Assembly (NCBI RefSeq): GCF_021869535.1 | Contig: NW_026262734.1 | Coordinates: 112,421,588-112,485,587, forward strand | Direction of reading: 5' to 3' | Length of the DNA stretch: 64,000 nt | From: Mytilus californianus | Taxonomy: Eukaryota; Mollusca; Bivalvia; Mytilida; Mytilidae | Notes under the pieces: model-generated | The model's input: the letters and a program-made list of their open reading frames with translations, nothing else | Database searches by the model: none | Told to the model about the DNA's origin: nothing | Position numbers and translations under genes: made by a program | Part shown: positions 1-10,671 of the stretch, piece by piece | Layout: the number at the start of each line of letters is the position of its first letter | Position numbering within the stretch: position 1 is the stretch's first letter

Positions 1-154
1 CGTCCAAATAGTGTTGACGTGGTGGTTATGACCACACCTAGGATTATGCCTGGTTAGAGAGAATCATGTTACACGCGCACATGATTACGTTCTTTCTTGT
101 TTTAGTATGACCAACGGAATTGAGCAAAAATACAAATTAATTGCAAATTTAATG

Positions 155-288
155 TCAATCGGCAATCCTCGGGTGAATCCGCTACTCTTCTTCTATGGAT
201 TTAATGTAAGAAAGAGGACATTCGTCACAACTCGGCCGATTCCGTTCCTTCATCTAACTAGCAGATTCACCCGAGGATTGCCGATTGA
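155..288. mobile_element. Short inverted-repeat element (MITE-like), 134 bp
   Basis: Terminal arms of about 29 nt are nearly perfect reverse complements: left begins tcaatcggcaatcctcgggt, right ends gaggattgccgattga. The internal loop is about 75 bp. There is no coding capacity, though it sits within short ORFs. Confidence 0.7.
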
Positions 289-469
289 GAAAGAGGCGGA
301 AGATACCAAAGGGAGAATCAAAACTCATTAATCGATTAAACACCGAAAAAAACATGGCAAATACAAATAAAAAATTCGTAAGGGTTCCGCGGAACCCAGT
401 GTCTCGACTACTTTTGCTGTTAGTCACAGGCTCAACAAAAATGGTGAAAAAATTCTTAAAAATGTTCCT

Positions 470-985
470 CTAGATACTATCTTTTGATTGTAAGAAGCTT
501 CTGTCCAAGTTTGGTAAAAATCCAGGATGGTTTATGAATCTAATAAATGTTTTAAAAACTTTAACTACAGACTGTATGTAATGTTAACCGGAATAAAAAC
601 TAAGTCCATTTATAAGTAATATAAGGAAAAACAGGAAATAAATTTTTACAAAATTTCCTTCTAGATACTAGCTTTTGATCATAAACAAGCTTCTGTCTAA
701 GTTTGGTACAAATCCAGGATAGTTTAAGAAAGTTATTAAAGTTTAAAAACTTTAACCACAGAGTGAATGTAATGTTAACTGGCAGAAAAACTAAGTCCAT
801 TTATAAGTAAAATACGGATATCATCATAAACAGGATTTTTTTTGTACAAAATGTACTTCTGGATACTTTCTTATGATCATAAACAAGCCTCTGTCCAAGT
901 TTGGTAGACATCCAGGATAGTTTAAGAAAGTTATTAAAATTTCAAAAACTTTAACCACAGAGTGAATATTTGTGGACGCCGACGA
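470..985. repeat. ~190-bp tandem repeat, about 2.7 copies
   Basis: Units start near 473, 666 and 855 and share 'cttctgtccaagtttggta', 'aatccagga' and 'actttaaccacag'. The array ends at 'gacgccgacgacgg', followed by a 'cgcttttgcgacaaaagtcgc' hairpin-like stretch. It resembles the ~167-bp array at 4013-4735 in layout and end motif. Confidence 0.75.
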
Positions 986-1064
986 CGGAATGTAGGATCG
1001 ACATGTCTCGCTTTTGCGACAAAAGTCGCAGGCTCGACAAAAACGACGAAAAAACCAACAACAG

Positions 1065-1265
1065 TTTACAACACACTACATAAAAAACACAAGACTGAGC
1101 ATCACGAACCCCACCAAAACCGGGTTGGTATCAGGTGCTCCAGAAAGGTAATCATATGCTGTTCCACATGTGGCGCCCGTCGTGTCGCTCATGGTGAGTA
1201 CTCATCAGTGTTAAGTCTGAATTGGTGATGTCACAATCGAGGAAAAGTGAACGTAGGTGAAATTG
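1065..1265. repeat. Dispersed repeat related to the flank of the RT relic
   Basis: Contains 'agactgagcatcacgaaccc', 'ccacatgtggcgcccgtcgt' and 'caatcgaggaaaa'. The same blocks in the same order occur at 8318-8465, and inverted at 53700-53870 and about 24539-24600. Probably pieces of one retroelement family. Confidence 0.6.
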
Positions 1266-1700
1266 ATTAGACGATAAGATTGGTTCAGTGGAGGGCTGTA
1301 CGGAGAAAATAAATATTGTGTCTGCGCTATACTTTAATAAGAATTTGGTCTTATCTATACCTTACGGTTTTTTTTATTCGAGCAGCATTCATTAGTCAAA
1401 AGGTGGTCAGTGGCTCGTGCATGTAATGTTAATGTAAGTTTCATGTAGTAAAGTCTTCCTTTTACAGTTTGGAGTAGAATAAACTTTATGTTTGGTCAAC
1501 CTAACTTTTATTTATCTGATAGTTGAATTGATAAGATGACGAATCGTGCGACTTTGGGACTTTCCTTAAAATATACTTGTACTGCCCAAAGGCAGAATGA
1601 TTGGAACTGAAATCAATCATAAGCATTCAATCACGTTAATTTCTTCTTGAAAAAGACATGTAAACGAATAAAACACTTTATAGACAGTTTGTGAAGGAAA

Positions 1701-1968
1701 ATGAAGTTATCCTGTTGTGTTTTGATTTTAATTCAGCTGGTCTCACTGATCAGCGGCCAGATGTATAGTAGGCGATTTTATCAGGAAGGGTTCCAATCTG
1801 CTGGATACAACCCATTTCCTTTCGGTGGACATCCGTTTGTAGGCAGAGGTGGTCACGGCGGATACGATGGGGGACACGCCCATACACATGTCCACTACCA
1901 TGGTGGAGGATTTGGTGGAGGGTTTGGAGGAGGCGGATTAAGAATTAGATCCAGAGACGTTGGTGCAG
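1701..1968 (+). CDS. Secreted Gly/His-rich precursor 1, exon 1
   Basis: Starts at ATG 1701. The first ~19 residues (MKLSCCVLILIQLVSLISG) form a clear signal peptide, probably cleaved before Gln20. The mature part is aromatic and Gly-rich, with GGHGGYDGGHAHTHVHYHG and GGGFGGGFGGGG, then RIRSRDVGAG at the splice site. It ends in phase 1 at GCAG|GTAAGT. Exon 2 completes a 105-residue protein. The whole layout is repeated in the paralogue at 10090. Gly/His-rich secreted proteins in bivalves include shell-matrix, byssal and antimicrobial proteins, but I do not recognise this one. The HAHTHVHYH run could bind metal (inference). Confidence 0.85.
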
Positions 1969-2409
1969 GTAAGTACAATTTTATTGCGTATTTACAATGT
2001 TTTGTTGATAAGGTTTCTACTTAAAATTAATCGTCTCGGCCTTTACATTCTGTTTTCATTTTTTCTTGTTTTCTTTTTTTATATTTTGAAATGAATACTG
2101 CATCTGTTTTACTTCAACAATGGGGATTAGTTAATATATATATTCTTGATAAAACAGAACAACTAATAAACTCATCATAGATACCAAGATTAAAAATGTG
2201 TACATCAGACGAGCATTTCGTCTACAAAAGACTCGTCAGTGACGCTCGAATGCAAAAAGTTAAAAAGGCAAAATAAGTAATGTGCATTAAAGACATACTA
2301 TTCCTTTATCAAGTTTTATCTCTTAAATGTAAGGAAGACTAATAGATTTGTATAGTGACCATCATCTAAGACGTAGAAAAATGTGCAGGTGTATATCATA
2401 TATTCACAG

Positions 2410-2481
2410 GTGCCGTTGGGTTCATCCTTGGGACATTACTTAACAAAAACAAGAAATAAGGACAACCACGTGTGAAGAATC
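2410..2481 (+). CDS. Secreted Gly/His-rich precursor 1, exon 2 (C-terminus and stop)
   Basis: Acceptor TTCACAG at 2409. Phase 1 join gives GAVGFILGTLLNKNKK and the stop TAA at 2457-2459, then a short UTR up to a donor (ATC|GTAAGT) at 2481. The tail is a hydrophobic stretch followed by a basic end, as in the paralogue. The coding part ends at 2459. Support comes from phase, splice signals and the matching exon in the second gene. Confidence 0.75.
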
Positions 2482-2762
2482 GTAAGTGTTGTTTTTTCTT
2501 CTAAAATCTTTTGAAAATAACTATCAATATTTAATTGACAGTTTCCAGGTACGTTAACACCCACATGACAGCAAAATTATACATCTTTTCTGGCAAATTA
2601 TAATTATTTTGATTTCAAAGTTTAGAGCTGTTGATATTAAAATTGTCAATATAAGTACTCGCTGACACTAAGTTTGACAGCTAATAGGTCAGTTTTAACT
2701 ACTAGTATGTCGCTTTCATTCCATCATATCATTTAACTTTACTTCTAATTTATCCACTTTGA

Positions 2763-3269
2763 CACTGTGTAGCATCACCACCAGATATAGGTACCCCTGA
2801 AACGGTGGGGAAAAAAAACAAATGTGAAGTCGGGTAAGGTCAAATTCTTCGTATTTTCATTATACTCTACGTTTTGCTGACAAGTAAAGTTGTGTGCTAG
2901 TGATTCCTAATATTGTAGCGACTATTTAGGTCTGGTACTGATCCTTTATTGGCTTTCTCTCTTCAAATTGTCAGAATCAAATAGGGTGGTACCTGTTCAA
3001 AGCAGCATCGGATGATTTCAAACACACATTTATCCTTAATAGGGTGGTACCTGTTCAAAACTATTCCTTTGACGTTTTCGTAGAACAAAGTTATATTATT
3101 TAAGCTTGAACAACTCTGTATTTCGAAATAAACTATTGTTTTCAGAGAAATTCATGTAAATAAAGCGGATATATTTTACGGCGAATAGTTTTTTACTGTA
3201 CAGGGAATAGATACTGTTTGCTTTTCACCGCTCGGGGGTACCTATATCCGGTGGTGATGCTACACAGTG
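2763..3269. mobile_element. Inverted-terminal-repeat element, ~507 bp
   Basis: The left end 'cactgtgtagcatcaccacc' and about 35 nt in all are matched by the right end '...ggtggtgatgctacacagtg'. An internal 'aatagggtggtacctgttca' occurs twice. No ORF: a non-autonomous DNA transposon in the intron of precursor 1. Confidence 0.7.
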
Positions 3270-3289
3270 TTTAAGTCATCGAAAAAAGT

Positions 3290-3520
3290 GTTTGAAATCG
3301 ACAGTCTATGAGGGTCTGGATGGGGTTTATAGAATAGAGAATATTGGGCCAATAATACAGAAAAATGAGCCCCAAAAAATAAAGAATGGAGAAAAATAGG
3401 CAACAAAAAATAAAGAATAGAGAATAATGGGGTGCTTAAAGATAAAGAATAGAGAAGATGGGCAAAATTTATGAAGAATAGAGAAAAATGGCATAAAAAA
3501 ATAACAAATACAGACTTGAA
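3290..3520. repeat. Purine-rich degenerate repeat (AAAGAATAGAGAA)
   Basis: About eight irregular copies of 'aaagaatagagaa' with spacers such as 'atggggc'. The reverse complement of the same motif (ttctttat, ctctattctttat) forms the spacer of the higher-order satellite at 11836, 13094 and 14608. Confidence 0.5.
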
Positions 3521-3797
3521 GGAAACCCATCTAGATCCTCGTCTATAGCTAAATACTAATGAATCATAGGATATTTCAATAAATTGAATAAAGAAATGTA
3601 CAAATAATGAACGGAAACAAATATGATATACAGCAACAAACGACAACCACTGAATTACAGGCTCCTGACTTGGGACAGACACATATAGAATGTGGTGGGG
3701 ATAAATGTCTATAATACTAATTATTACGTTGTGTTTTAAGCTTTGTAAGTAATCGTATTTTCAAACTATTCAAACTAATACTTTTTTTTTCTTTTAG

Positions 3798-3970
3798 GTG
3801 AAGATGACAATATTTCAAAGTGCCAAAATCGTGAACAGACATGCGTGGAACAGACTAGTGTCTGTAAACATTATTTAAGCAGTAATAAATACAAAGCATT
3901 TTTATTCATGTTGTTAATTTTGTTTTAATTTGAACTCGAATGTGAAATAAACAGTTGACACATAGATATG
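3798..3970 (+). other. Last exon of precursor 1 (3' UTR, possibly alternative coding)
   Basis: A long pyrimidine tract and TTTTAG at 3797 mark an acceptor, and AATAAA at 3946-3951 a poly(A) signal. After exon 2 it is untranslated. If exon 2 were skipped, the phase-1 join would instead read GEDDNISKCQNREQTC and onward, with three cysteines and a hydrophobic end, to a TAA. Which form is made cannot be told from sequence alone. Confidence 0.6.
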
Positions 3971-4012
3971 TCTGGCCTGTCGGCAAATATTTAAAAAAAG
4001 ACAATCTGATGG

Positions 4013-4735
4013 ACAGCAACACCAGGGATTAATTCAAAGTCGCTGGACCATGATCTAGGGTGCAGGGCCTCGAAATAGTCGTCAAATTGATATGTATTGA
4101 TAGTAATTCAACTTTTTAGAAAATATCAATGATCTATCACAAGTAGATCCTATCAGTCTTATTTAAGCAGAAAACTTAACATCGAAAATTTCTAATTAAT
4201 TCAAAGTCATTGGAGCATTACATAAGGGGCAGGGCCTCGATAAATTCGTCTAACTGGTATGTTCTGATAGTAATACAACTTTATACAAAATATCATTGAT
4301 CTATCACAAAAAGTTCCTATTAAACTGACTTAAGCAGAAAACTTAAAATCGAAAGTTGCTAGTTTATACAGTCACTGGACTATGACCTAGGGGGCAGGAC
4401 CTCGAAATAGTCGTCAAACTGATATGTGCTGATAGTAAAACAACTTTACAGAAAATATCATTGATCTATCATAAGTATTCCCTATCAAACTATCTTAAGA
4501 CGAAAACTTAGCATTGGAAATTGCTTACTAAGCAGGACAATGACATAGGGACAGTGCCAAATAGTCGTCACACTGATAGTAATGCAACTTCATACAAAAT
4601 ATCACTGATCTATCACAAGTAGTTCCTATTAACCTGACTTAAGAAGAAGACTTAACAATTGTTGACGATGCCAACGACGACGACGCCACCGGAAAAGCAA
4701 CCCATATGTCTCACTTTCCGCGACATTCTTGTTTG
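4013..4735. repeat. ~167-bp tandem repeat, about 4 copies
   Basis: Units share 'gggcaggacctcgaaatagt', 'gtcgtcaaactgatatg', 'aatatcattgatctatcac' and 'gcagaaaactta'. It ends in 'gacgatgccaacgacgacga' then 'gtctcactttccgcgaca', like the array at 470-1020. Confidence 0.75.
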
Positions 4736-4847
4736 TTAATAATTGTATGCATTCAACCCTTCTTGAAATAAAAATATTGAATGTCTCAAATTAAAATTGT
4801 AGCTTTAAAACTTTTAAATCTGACTCAATGGAATATGTAAAATTTAG

Positions 4848-5790
4848 AATGGAAACGGGGAATGCGTCAAAGAGACAACAACCCGACCAAAGAGCAGAAA
4901 ACAGTCAATGGATCTTCAACACAGAGAGAAAATCCCGCATCCGGAAGCGGGCTTCAGCTGGCCCCTAAACAATAATGTATACTAGTTCAGCGAAAATGGA
5001 CGTCACACTAAACTCCGTAACATATAAATGAACCAAAATTTAAAAAAAACATACAAGACCAACAAAGGTAAGAGGTTCCTGACTTGGGACAGGCGCAAAC
5101 ACATATATTTGTGAGATCTCAACCCTCCCCTATACCTATGTCAATGTGGAATAAACAAACACACATCAATACGCACAGTAAAATTCAGTTTAAAAGAAGT
5201 CCGAGTCCGATGTTGGAATAGGTAACAGAAGAAACCAAACAAAATGACAATAATCAACATAAATTAAGAACGGACTACTAGCAGTTACTGAAATGTCAGC
5301 TCCATGCAGTGCATGTCCATTGCTACACACCATGTTTTAACTAGAAAGTCGTTTTTTAATGTAATTTTTCGTTGGGCTACTGTCTTACTAAGTGAGAATA
5401 AAAAAAATATATGAGACACAGTGTATATCAATGAGATATTATAGCGGTCAGTAATACACGGTCTCCTCAATATGCAAACAGGTGTCTATACATGGTCTAT
5501 GCAAGATGTCAAGCTATAATTTGCTCGCAGTCTTCAAAATTGTAAATAAATGACTCAGTGACGATCTAAGATCTGCCTATAACACTTAATTTTCCAATTT
5601 CAATTGGAGTTAAGTATGACGTCCATTATCACTGATTTTTTTTTTGTTTAGGGGCGAGCTGAAGGACGCCTCCGGATGCGGGAGTTTCTCGCTGCATTGA
5701 AGACCTATTGGTGGCCTTCGGCTGTTGTCTGTTCTATGGTCGGGTTGTTGTCTCTTTGACACATTCCCCATATCCATTCTCAATTTTAAT
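4848..5790. mobile_element. Family C element with ~140-bp inverted ends
   Basis: Left arm 4848-4985 ('gaatggaaacggggaatgcg', 'gaaaatcccgcatccgg') is repeated inverted at 5645-5790 ('cctccggatgcgggagtttc', 'gtttgacacattcccc'-type end). A single-arm copy lies at 52966-53112. Either one foldback element or two facing copies. Confidence 0.6.
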
Positions 5791-6150
5791 TACATACAAA
5801 CAAGGAAGAAATTACATACAAACCCTCACAAAGTATAACACATAAAACTTAGGAAAGCGAACCCCAGGTACTCTGAAAAGGTAAGAAGTTCCTGTTCTTA
5901 TAGAGTCAGCTGTCGTGCTTCTCATGACCAGTAAAATATGGTGATAAGTTCAGTGATTTGTCATCAAGGAAGAACATAGCATACATTTATGGCTGCAAAA
6001 AATGGAAAATATTTGTGACTATCACTCAGGTAAAAGTTTCCGTATATATTTCGGATAGAATACTTATTTTTACAATAAAGAAACAATTGGTCAATAGCTT
6101 TCATAACAAATATGCTATAACGAATTCACAATGGGAACACAGAATGTCTA

Positions 6151-7079
6151 AACTACTGTGAACGTACTTTTATTCTTGGGGTACCAATTTTCGTGATTTT
6201 CGTGGATGGCTTTATCCACGAATTTAAGTGTCCAACGAAATATAACAACTGTTGTCTAAAAATTAATTTAAGACATGGAAAAATCCCAATGTAGGTCTGA
6301 TTATGTGGATACGGAAAATACATTGAAACAGCAAACTAACTATGAACTCTATATGTACAACTTCAGACAGGATTTTACCCATTGAATTAAAAAAAAAAAA
6401 AAAAATACAAGACTCTTAACATTTTAATTATAATGCAAACAAAGTGTTCAAAGCTTGTGATGATATGCGCTGATGAAGTGTTCATAATTTTTTATCTTCA
6501 CATAATTCCCGTTGAACAAAACAAAAATAATAATTTCATATTGGGCTTGCTTTTTTATTTCATATGAATTCATTCTACAATTAAAAGTAGATTTGTTGCA
6601 TTTCTTTTTGTAACGGTTTTCGTCAAGTGATATGTTTATTACTCAATTAACGCCTTTTATGGTCGTTAAGCTGTTGATCCTTTGATCTCGGGTTAATTAG
6701 TGTCATCACTTCTAATTACATGTGTGCTACAATTAAAATGTTTACTTTGCAATATTTTTCAATCGAGACAACTCGTAAGCACCGAAGATTCAGCATATTT
6801 CCAAAAGAATTTTTTTATTAAAAAAATATGAATATGTTGTCAGCAAGACAGACAAACAAAAAGGGGAAAATGAACACTTTATTTTGCAATGTCCCACAAA
6901 TCATTCTAAAAATCGAATGATTATTTTCAAGAATCTCTGTTTCTGATGGCTTCAAATTCTTCACTCATTTTTTTCCTCAGAAACTAAAATCCACGAATTT
7001 AAGAACCCACTCAACATGTAACTTTTGCTCAAACCACGAAAGTTGATACCCACGAATAAAAGTACCTTCACAGTAGTTC
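6151..7079. mobile_element. Inverted-terminal-repeat element, ~929 bp
   Basis: The left end 'aactactgtgaacgtacttt' and right end 'aaagtaccttcacagtagtt' are near-perfect inverted repeats of ~25 nt, extended by imperfect complementarity ('cgtggggtacc' type). AT-rich inside, no ORF. Confidence 0.65.
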
Positions 7080-7369
7080 AATTAAGCTGTCAATAAAAAG
7101 AGTTGTACGGCATCAAATACATGACAACCAATCGACAAAAAATATAAAAAAAAAATGTAAAGCTCAACATACATTTTTTTCAAAAATAGACAAGGATTTG
7201 TTAAATATGTTCAGCTGTAAATCGAACCCAGACTAAAAAAGGCTATGATTGAATAGAACGGAGGCTACTAAGGATCAAAACTAGTTTGTCACGGGTTCTT
7301 TACATTTTCAAAAGAGAAATACCCTTAGTTGAAACCTAATTGTAGATACAATAAACGACATAAATCGGT

Positions 7370-8067
7370 GAAGCGTGTCAAACTTTTCTCTCTAAGATAA
7401 GACTGGGTCGTTGGCCAAGCAATGGTGTGATGCAGGATTAGTGTGCAACATGTCAAACATTTCTCTCTAAGATAAGACTGAGTCGTTGGACAAGCAATGG
7501 TGTGATGCAGGATTAGTGTGCAACATGTCAAACTTTTCTCTCTAAGATAAGACTGAGTCGTTGGCCAAGCAATGGTGTGATGCAGGATTAGTGTGCAACA
7601 TGTCAAACTTTTCTCTCTAAGATAAGACTGAGTTGTTGGACAAGCAATGGTGTGATGCAGGATTAGTGTGCAACATGTCAAACTTTTCTCTCTAAGATAA
7701 AACTGAGTCGTTGGACAAGCAATGGTGTGATGCAGGATTAGTGTGCAACATGTCAAACATTTCTCTCTAAGATAAGACTGAGTCGTTGGCCAAGCAATGG
7801 TGTGATGCAGGATTAGTGTGCAACATGTCAAACATTTCTCTCTAAGATAAGACTGAGTCGTTGGCCAAGCAATGGTGTGATGCAGGATTGGTGTGCAACA
7901 TGTCAAACTTTTCTCTCTAAGATAAAACTGAGTCGTTGGACAAGCAATGGTGTGATGCAGGATTAGTGTGCAACATGTCAAACTTTTCTCTCTAAGATAA
8001 GACTGAGTCGTTGGCCAAGCAATGGTGTGATTCAGGATTAGTGTGCAACACGTTAAATATTTCTCTA
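7370..8067. repeat. 75-bp minisatellite, about 9.3 copies
   Basis: The marker 'gtgtgcaacatgtcaaac' recurs at 7441, 7516, 7591 and every 75 bp to 8041. Units differ at a few positions (ggccaag/ggacaag, cttttct/catttct). Because 75 is a multiple of three, the minus strand stays open for 252 codons with a 25-residue repeat; I do not take it as a gene. Confidence 0.9.
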
Positions 8068-8156
8068 AGTCATTTGATTTCACAAACTAGAGGCCCATGC
8101 TAACAGGAAGACCATGATATACAATTAATGCTCGAGTAACTCATAAAAAATCGAAA

Positions 8157-8288
8157 ACAAGCTGACAATGCCATGGCAAAAGGGAAAAACAAGCTGACAA
8201 TGCCATGGCAAAAGGGAAAAACAAGCTGACAATGCCATGGCAAAAGGGAAAAACAAGCTGACAATGCCATGGCAAAAGGGAAAAACGA
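8157..8288. repeat. 32-bp tandem repeat, 4 copies
   Basis: 'gctgacaatgccatggcaaa' plus 'agggaaaaacaa' repeats at 8161, 8193, 8225 and 8257. Nearly identical units. Confidence 0.9.
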
Positions 8289-8439
8289 CCAAAAGAAAAA
8301 CAAAACACACAGAACACGACATAGAAAACTAAAGACTGAGCAACACCAACCCCACCCAGGATGATCGCAGATGTACGGAAGGGTTAACAGATCCTGCTCC
8401 ACATGTGGCACTCGTCATGTTTTGCTCATGTAAATACAA

Positions 8440-9090
8440 ATTCTGTAGGTCATATTCGAGGAAAATAGGACGGGATTGTGGTTACGACAATTGGAACATA
8501 ATTATCTGTCGTCATCTGTGAAAGCCATATTCCATAACGGTCAACGAACTTGTGATTGCGTCCGTAAAATTTTCGAAGGGATGATTTCAACTTCACAACT
8601 TGGAAGTCTTGGTTTAATAGCTTCCTTGTAAGCAGCAACCCTCTATCAAGGAAATCTCGATAGGAAATACAAACTCTGGAATATCGTATAAGCTGGGAGA
8701 TATATACTCCGAATATGCAGGCGCTGCTGTAATGTTGCTACATAGAAATGGAAAGTTCACAATTGAGAAGCTGAAATCTTCTCTTTTGTCGTAAGTTTTT
8801 GCTCTCAACCGACCCTCATTGTCAATTTCTAGATGTAAGTCAAGATATGAGTCATACTTAACTGTATCTTGTGTATCCCTTATTTCATGTTCGATGGGAA
8901 AGATGCGTTCAGCATAGTCATCAAACTTTGAATTATTTAGTTTGAGGACATCATCTAGAAAGCGGAGCGTGGAGCTAAAAATAATGATAGCATCTTTTCA
9001 TTCTTTCCATGGGAATGCCGATTGTTTGTTAAAAGACACGTCCTCCAAACGTAACAAATATTTTGTCAATGAAGAAATAAAGTATCTTGA
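8440..9090 (-). pseudogene. Reverse-transcriptase relic of a retroelement
   Basis: Minus-strand translations in shifting frames match a reverse transcriptase-type ORF common in invertebrate genomes. In order from 9090 leftward: a fragment ending in TIGIPM (thumb/palm motif), then FLDDVLKLNNSKF (Y/F-x-DD catalytic motif), IFPIEHEIRDT, YDKREDFSFSIVNFPF, then RKLLNQDFQVVKLKSS. The region between GIPM and FLDDV is deleted and there are frame breaks, so it is dead. Exact clade is uncertain (Penelope-like or LINE-type). Confidence 0.6.
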
Positions 9091-9881
9091 TAATGTCAGT
9101 ATCAGAGAATTTTTTGTTTGATTCAGAGTGATTTTTTTTTTACAAAGTACGATTTATCCCTCCCTAAAAAAGATACCTGTATCTCTAATAGCTATTCTTT
9201 TTTATGAAACATATGAACCAAAACCTTTGATTGAGTTGCATTGCTTTATATTTGTGTTTATGTCAGCTTCTCAAAATATTTCGGCAATTTATCGCTGATA
9301 TTGCACTAAATTCTCCACGTACTGATGTAGCCATTGAGGAAGTTTTGGTGACAAAGACACATTTGTTTGTATTTGTTTTCAAGTCAGAAATCAGATTTTG
9401 ACCTATCATAATTTTTTTCGGTAGATTGTTGAATATTTAAATATTTAAAGATCGTAACAAGTTTATGCGACTTTCTCCAAATGAAAACAAAAAAAACCCA
9501 AAAAAACAACAATGAATTAATTTATGCATGCGTATGAAATTGACTTCTAAATGTTTTAATTTTTGGGTTACTATGTGTTTTTGAAATGTTATCCCAATTT
9601 GATTTACCCAATATCCTCGTTTATTCTTCAAGGTAAACCCCTTCTGTGATGATCTCGTGTTAACGTTCTCGTCGGATCTCGCCTCGATTGGCGTGAGTTA
9701 CATCATGGGGTCAATAACCGGCCTAGTCAAACAAGACTTGAAATTAGTATTTGCTGCTCCTCCACTGATTAGATATATAATCATGCGTCATTTATGAATT
9801 ATTCATCTTCTAGGTAAAGTACCCATCCAAACCTACGTACTCTTTGGTAGTCGAATCTAAATAAGTCTCTTCCTGAAATTG

Positions 9882-9887
9882 TATAAA
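9882..9887 (+). promoter_or_regulatory. Candidate TATA box of precursor 2
   Basis: TATAAA (context TTGTATAAAAGTC) about 200 bp before the ATG at 10090. It would place a start near 9910-9915 and a ~175-nt leader, or an unseen 5' intron. No comparably clear box is seen before precursor 1; the nearest is AAATATACTT at about 1568. Confidence 0.35.
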
Positions 9888-10089
9888 AGTCATGTAGTCT
9901 CCTGAACAAACATGAAATCATCAGGTGTTTTATCCGGCATTAAAAAATAGGAAGTATGATGTCAGTGATTACTCAAACTTATGACATTTATAAGGATTTA
10001 GGCAATACACAAAACACCATTTTGATCCTTAACATTTTGGAAGGACACAAACACTCTGATACTTTCACCCATACACAGTTATTTTAAGC

Positions 10090-10387
10090 ATGAAAAGTCT
10101 AAAAGTTTTCATCTATATCTCCGTTTTTATTTCACTTTCAAGTGGCTATATTCATCAGGGAGGATATTATCCACCATACGGTGGAGTGGGCGGTGGCGGA
10201 TTCACATCACAATTTGGTGGTGGATTTGGACAATTTGGTGGTGGAATTGGACAATTTGGTGGCGGATTTTCTCCGTTTCACGACGGATATTACGATGATG
10301 CACAGCAAGTACATGTACATTACCACGAGAATACTGGTGGATTTGGAAACATGTTTGGTGGCATCAACCAACGAGACCTGGTAGCAG
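10090..10387 (+). CDS. Secreted Gly/His-rich precursor 2, exon 1 (paralogue of gene at 1701)
   Basis: Starts at ATG 10090. The signal peptide MKSLKVFIYISVFISLSSG is followed by a mature part with YYPPYGG and repeated QFGGGFG/QFGGGIG units, then VHVHYHENTGG, and NQRDLVAG at the splice site. It ends in phase 1 at GCAG|GTTAGT, the same position and phase as precursor 1 (RDVGAG). Joined to the exon at 17468 it makes a 115-residue protein. Function unknown: a secreted structural, metal-binding or defence protein are all possible. Confidence 0.85.
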
Positions 10388-10640
10388 GTTAGTTTTCACT
10401 AGTTTCTCTAAAAGATCAGTAAATTTGGCCATCCTTAATGGCATCAACCAACGAGACCTAGTTACAGGTTAGGTTTCACTAGTTTCCGTATAGAACATTG
10501 TTTGGTGGCATTAACCAACGAGACCTAGTTACATGCAGGTTAGGTTTCACTAGTTTCCGTATAGAACATGGTTTGGTGGCATTAACCAACGAAACCTAGT
10601 TACAGGTTAGGTTTCACTAGTTTCCCTAATAGAACATAAG
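10360..10640 (+). repeat. Tandem copies of the end of precursor 2 exon 1 with its donor
   Basis: The exon's last ~28 nt and donor (ggcatcaaccaacgagacct...cag|gttag) are repeated at 10440, 10507 and 10578, spaced 80, 67 and 71 nt. Copies 2-4 drift (attaaccaac, gttacag). Reading past the first donor gives an immediate stop (GGT TAG). Confidence 0.8.
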
Positions 10641-10671
10641 GGTTACCGGATTTCAGATAAAGAAGGATTAC

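Noticed and set aside
107..473. Short ORFs over the first 470 bp
   Set aside because: They lie across the inverted-repeat element at 155-288 and repeat sequence.
3260..3682. 140-codon minus ORF, Phe/Leu/Ser-rich
   Set aside because: Low-complexity reading of the purine-rich repeat at 3290-3520, with no splice or domain evidence.
10142..10384. 80-codon + ORF overlapping precursor 2
   Set aside because: Out-of-frame shadow; the frame from 10090 has the signal peptide and the paralogue.
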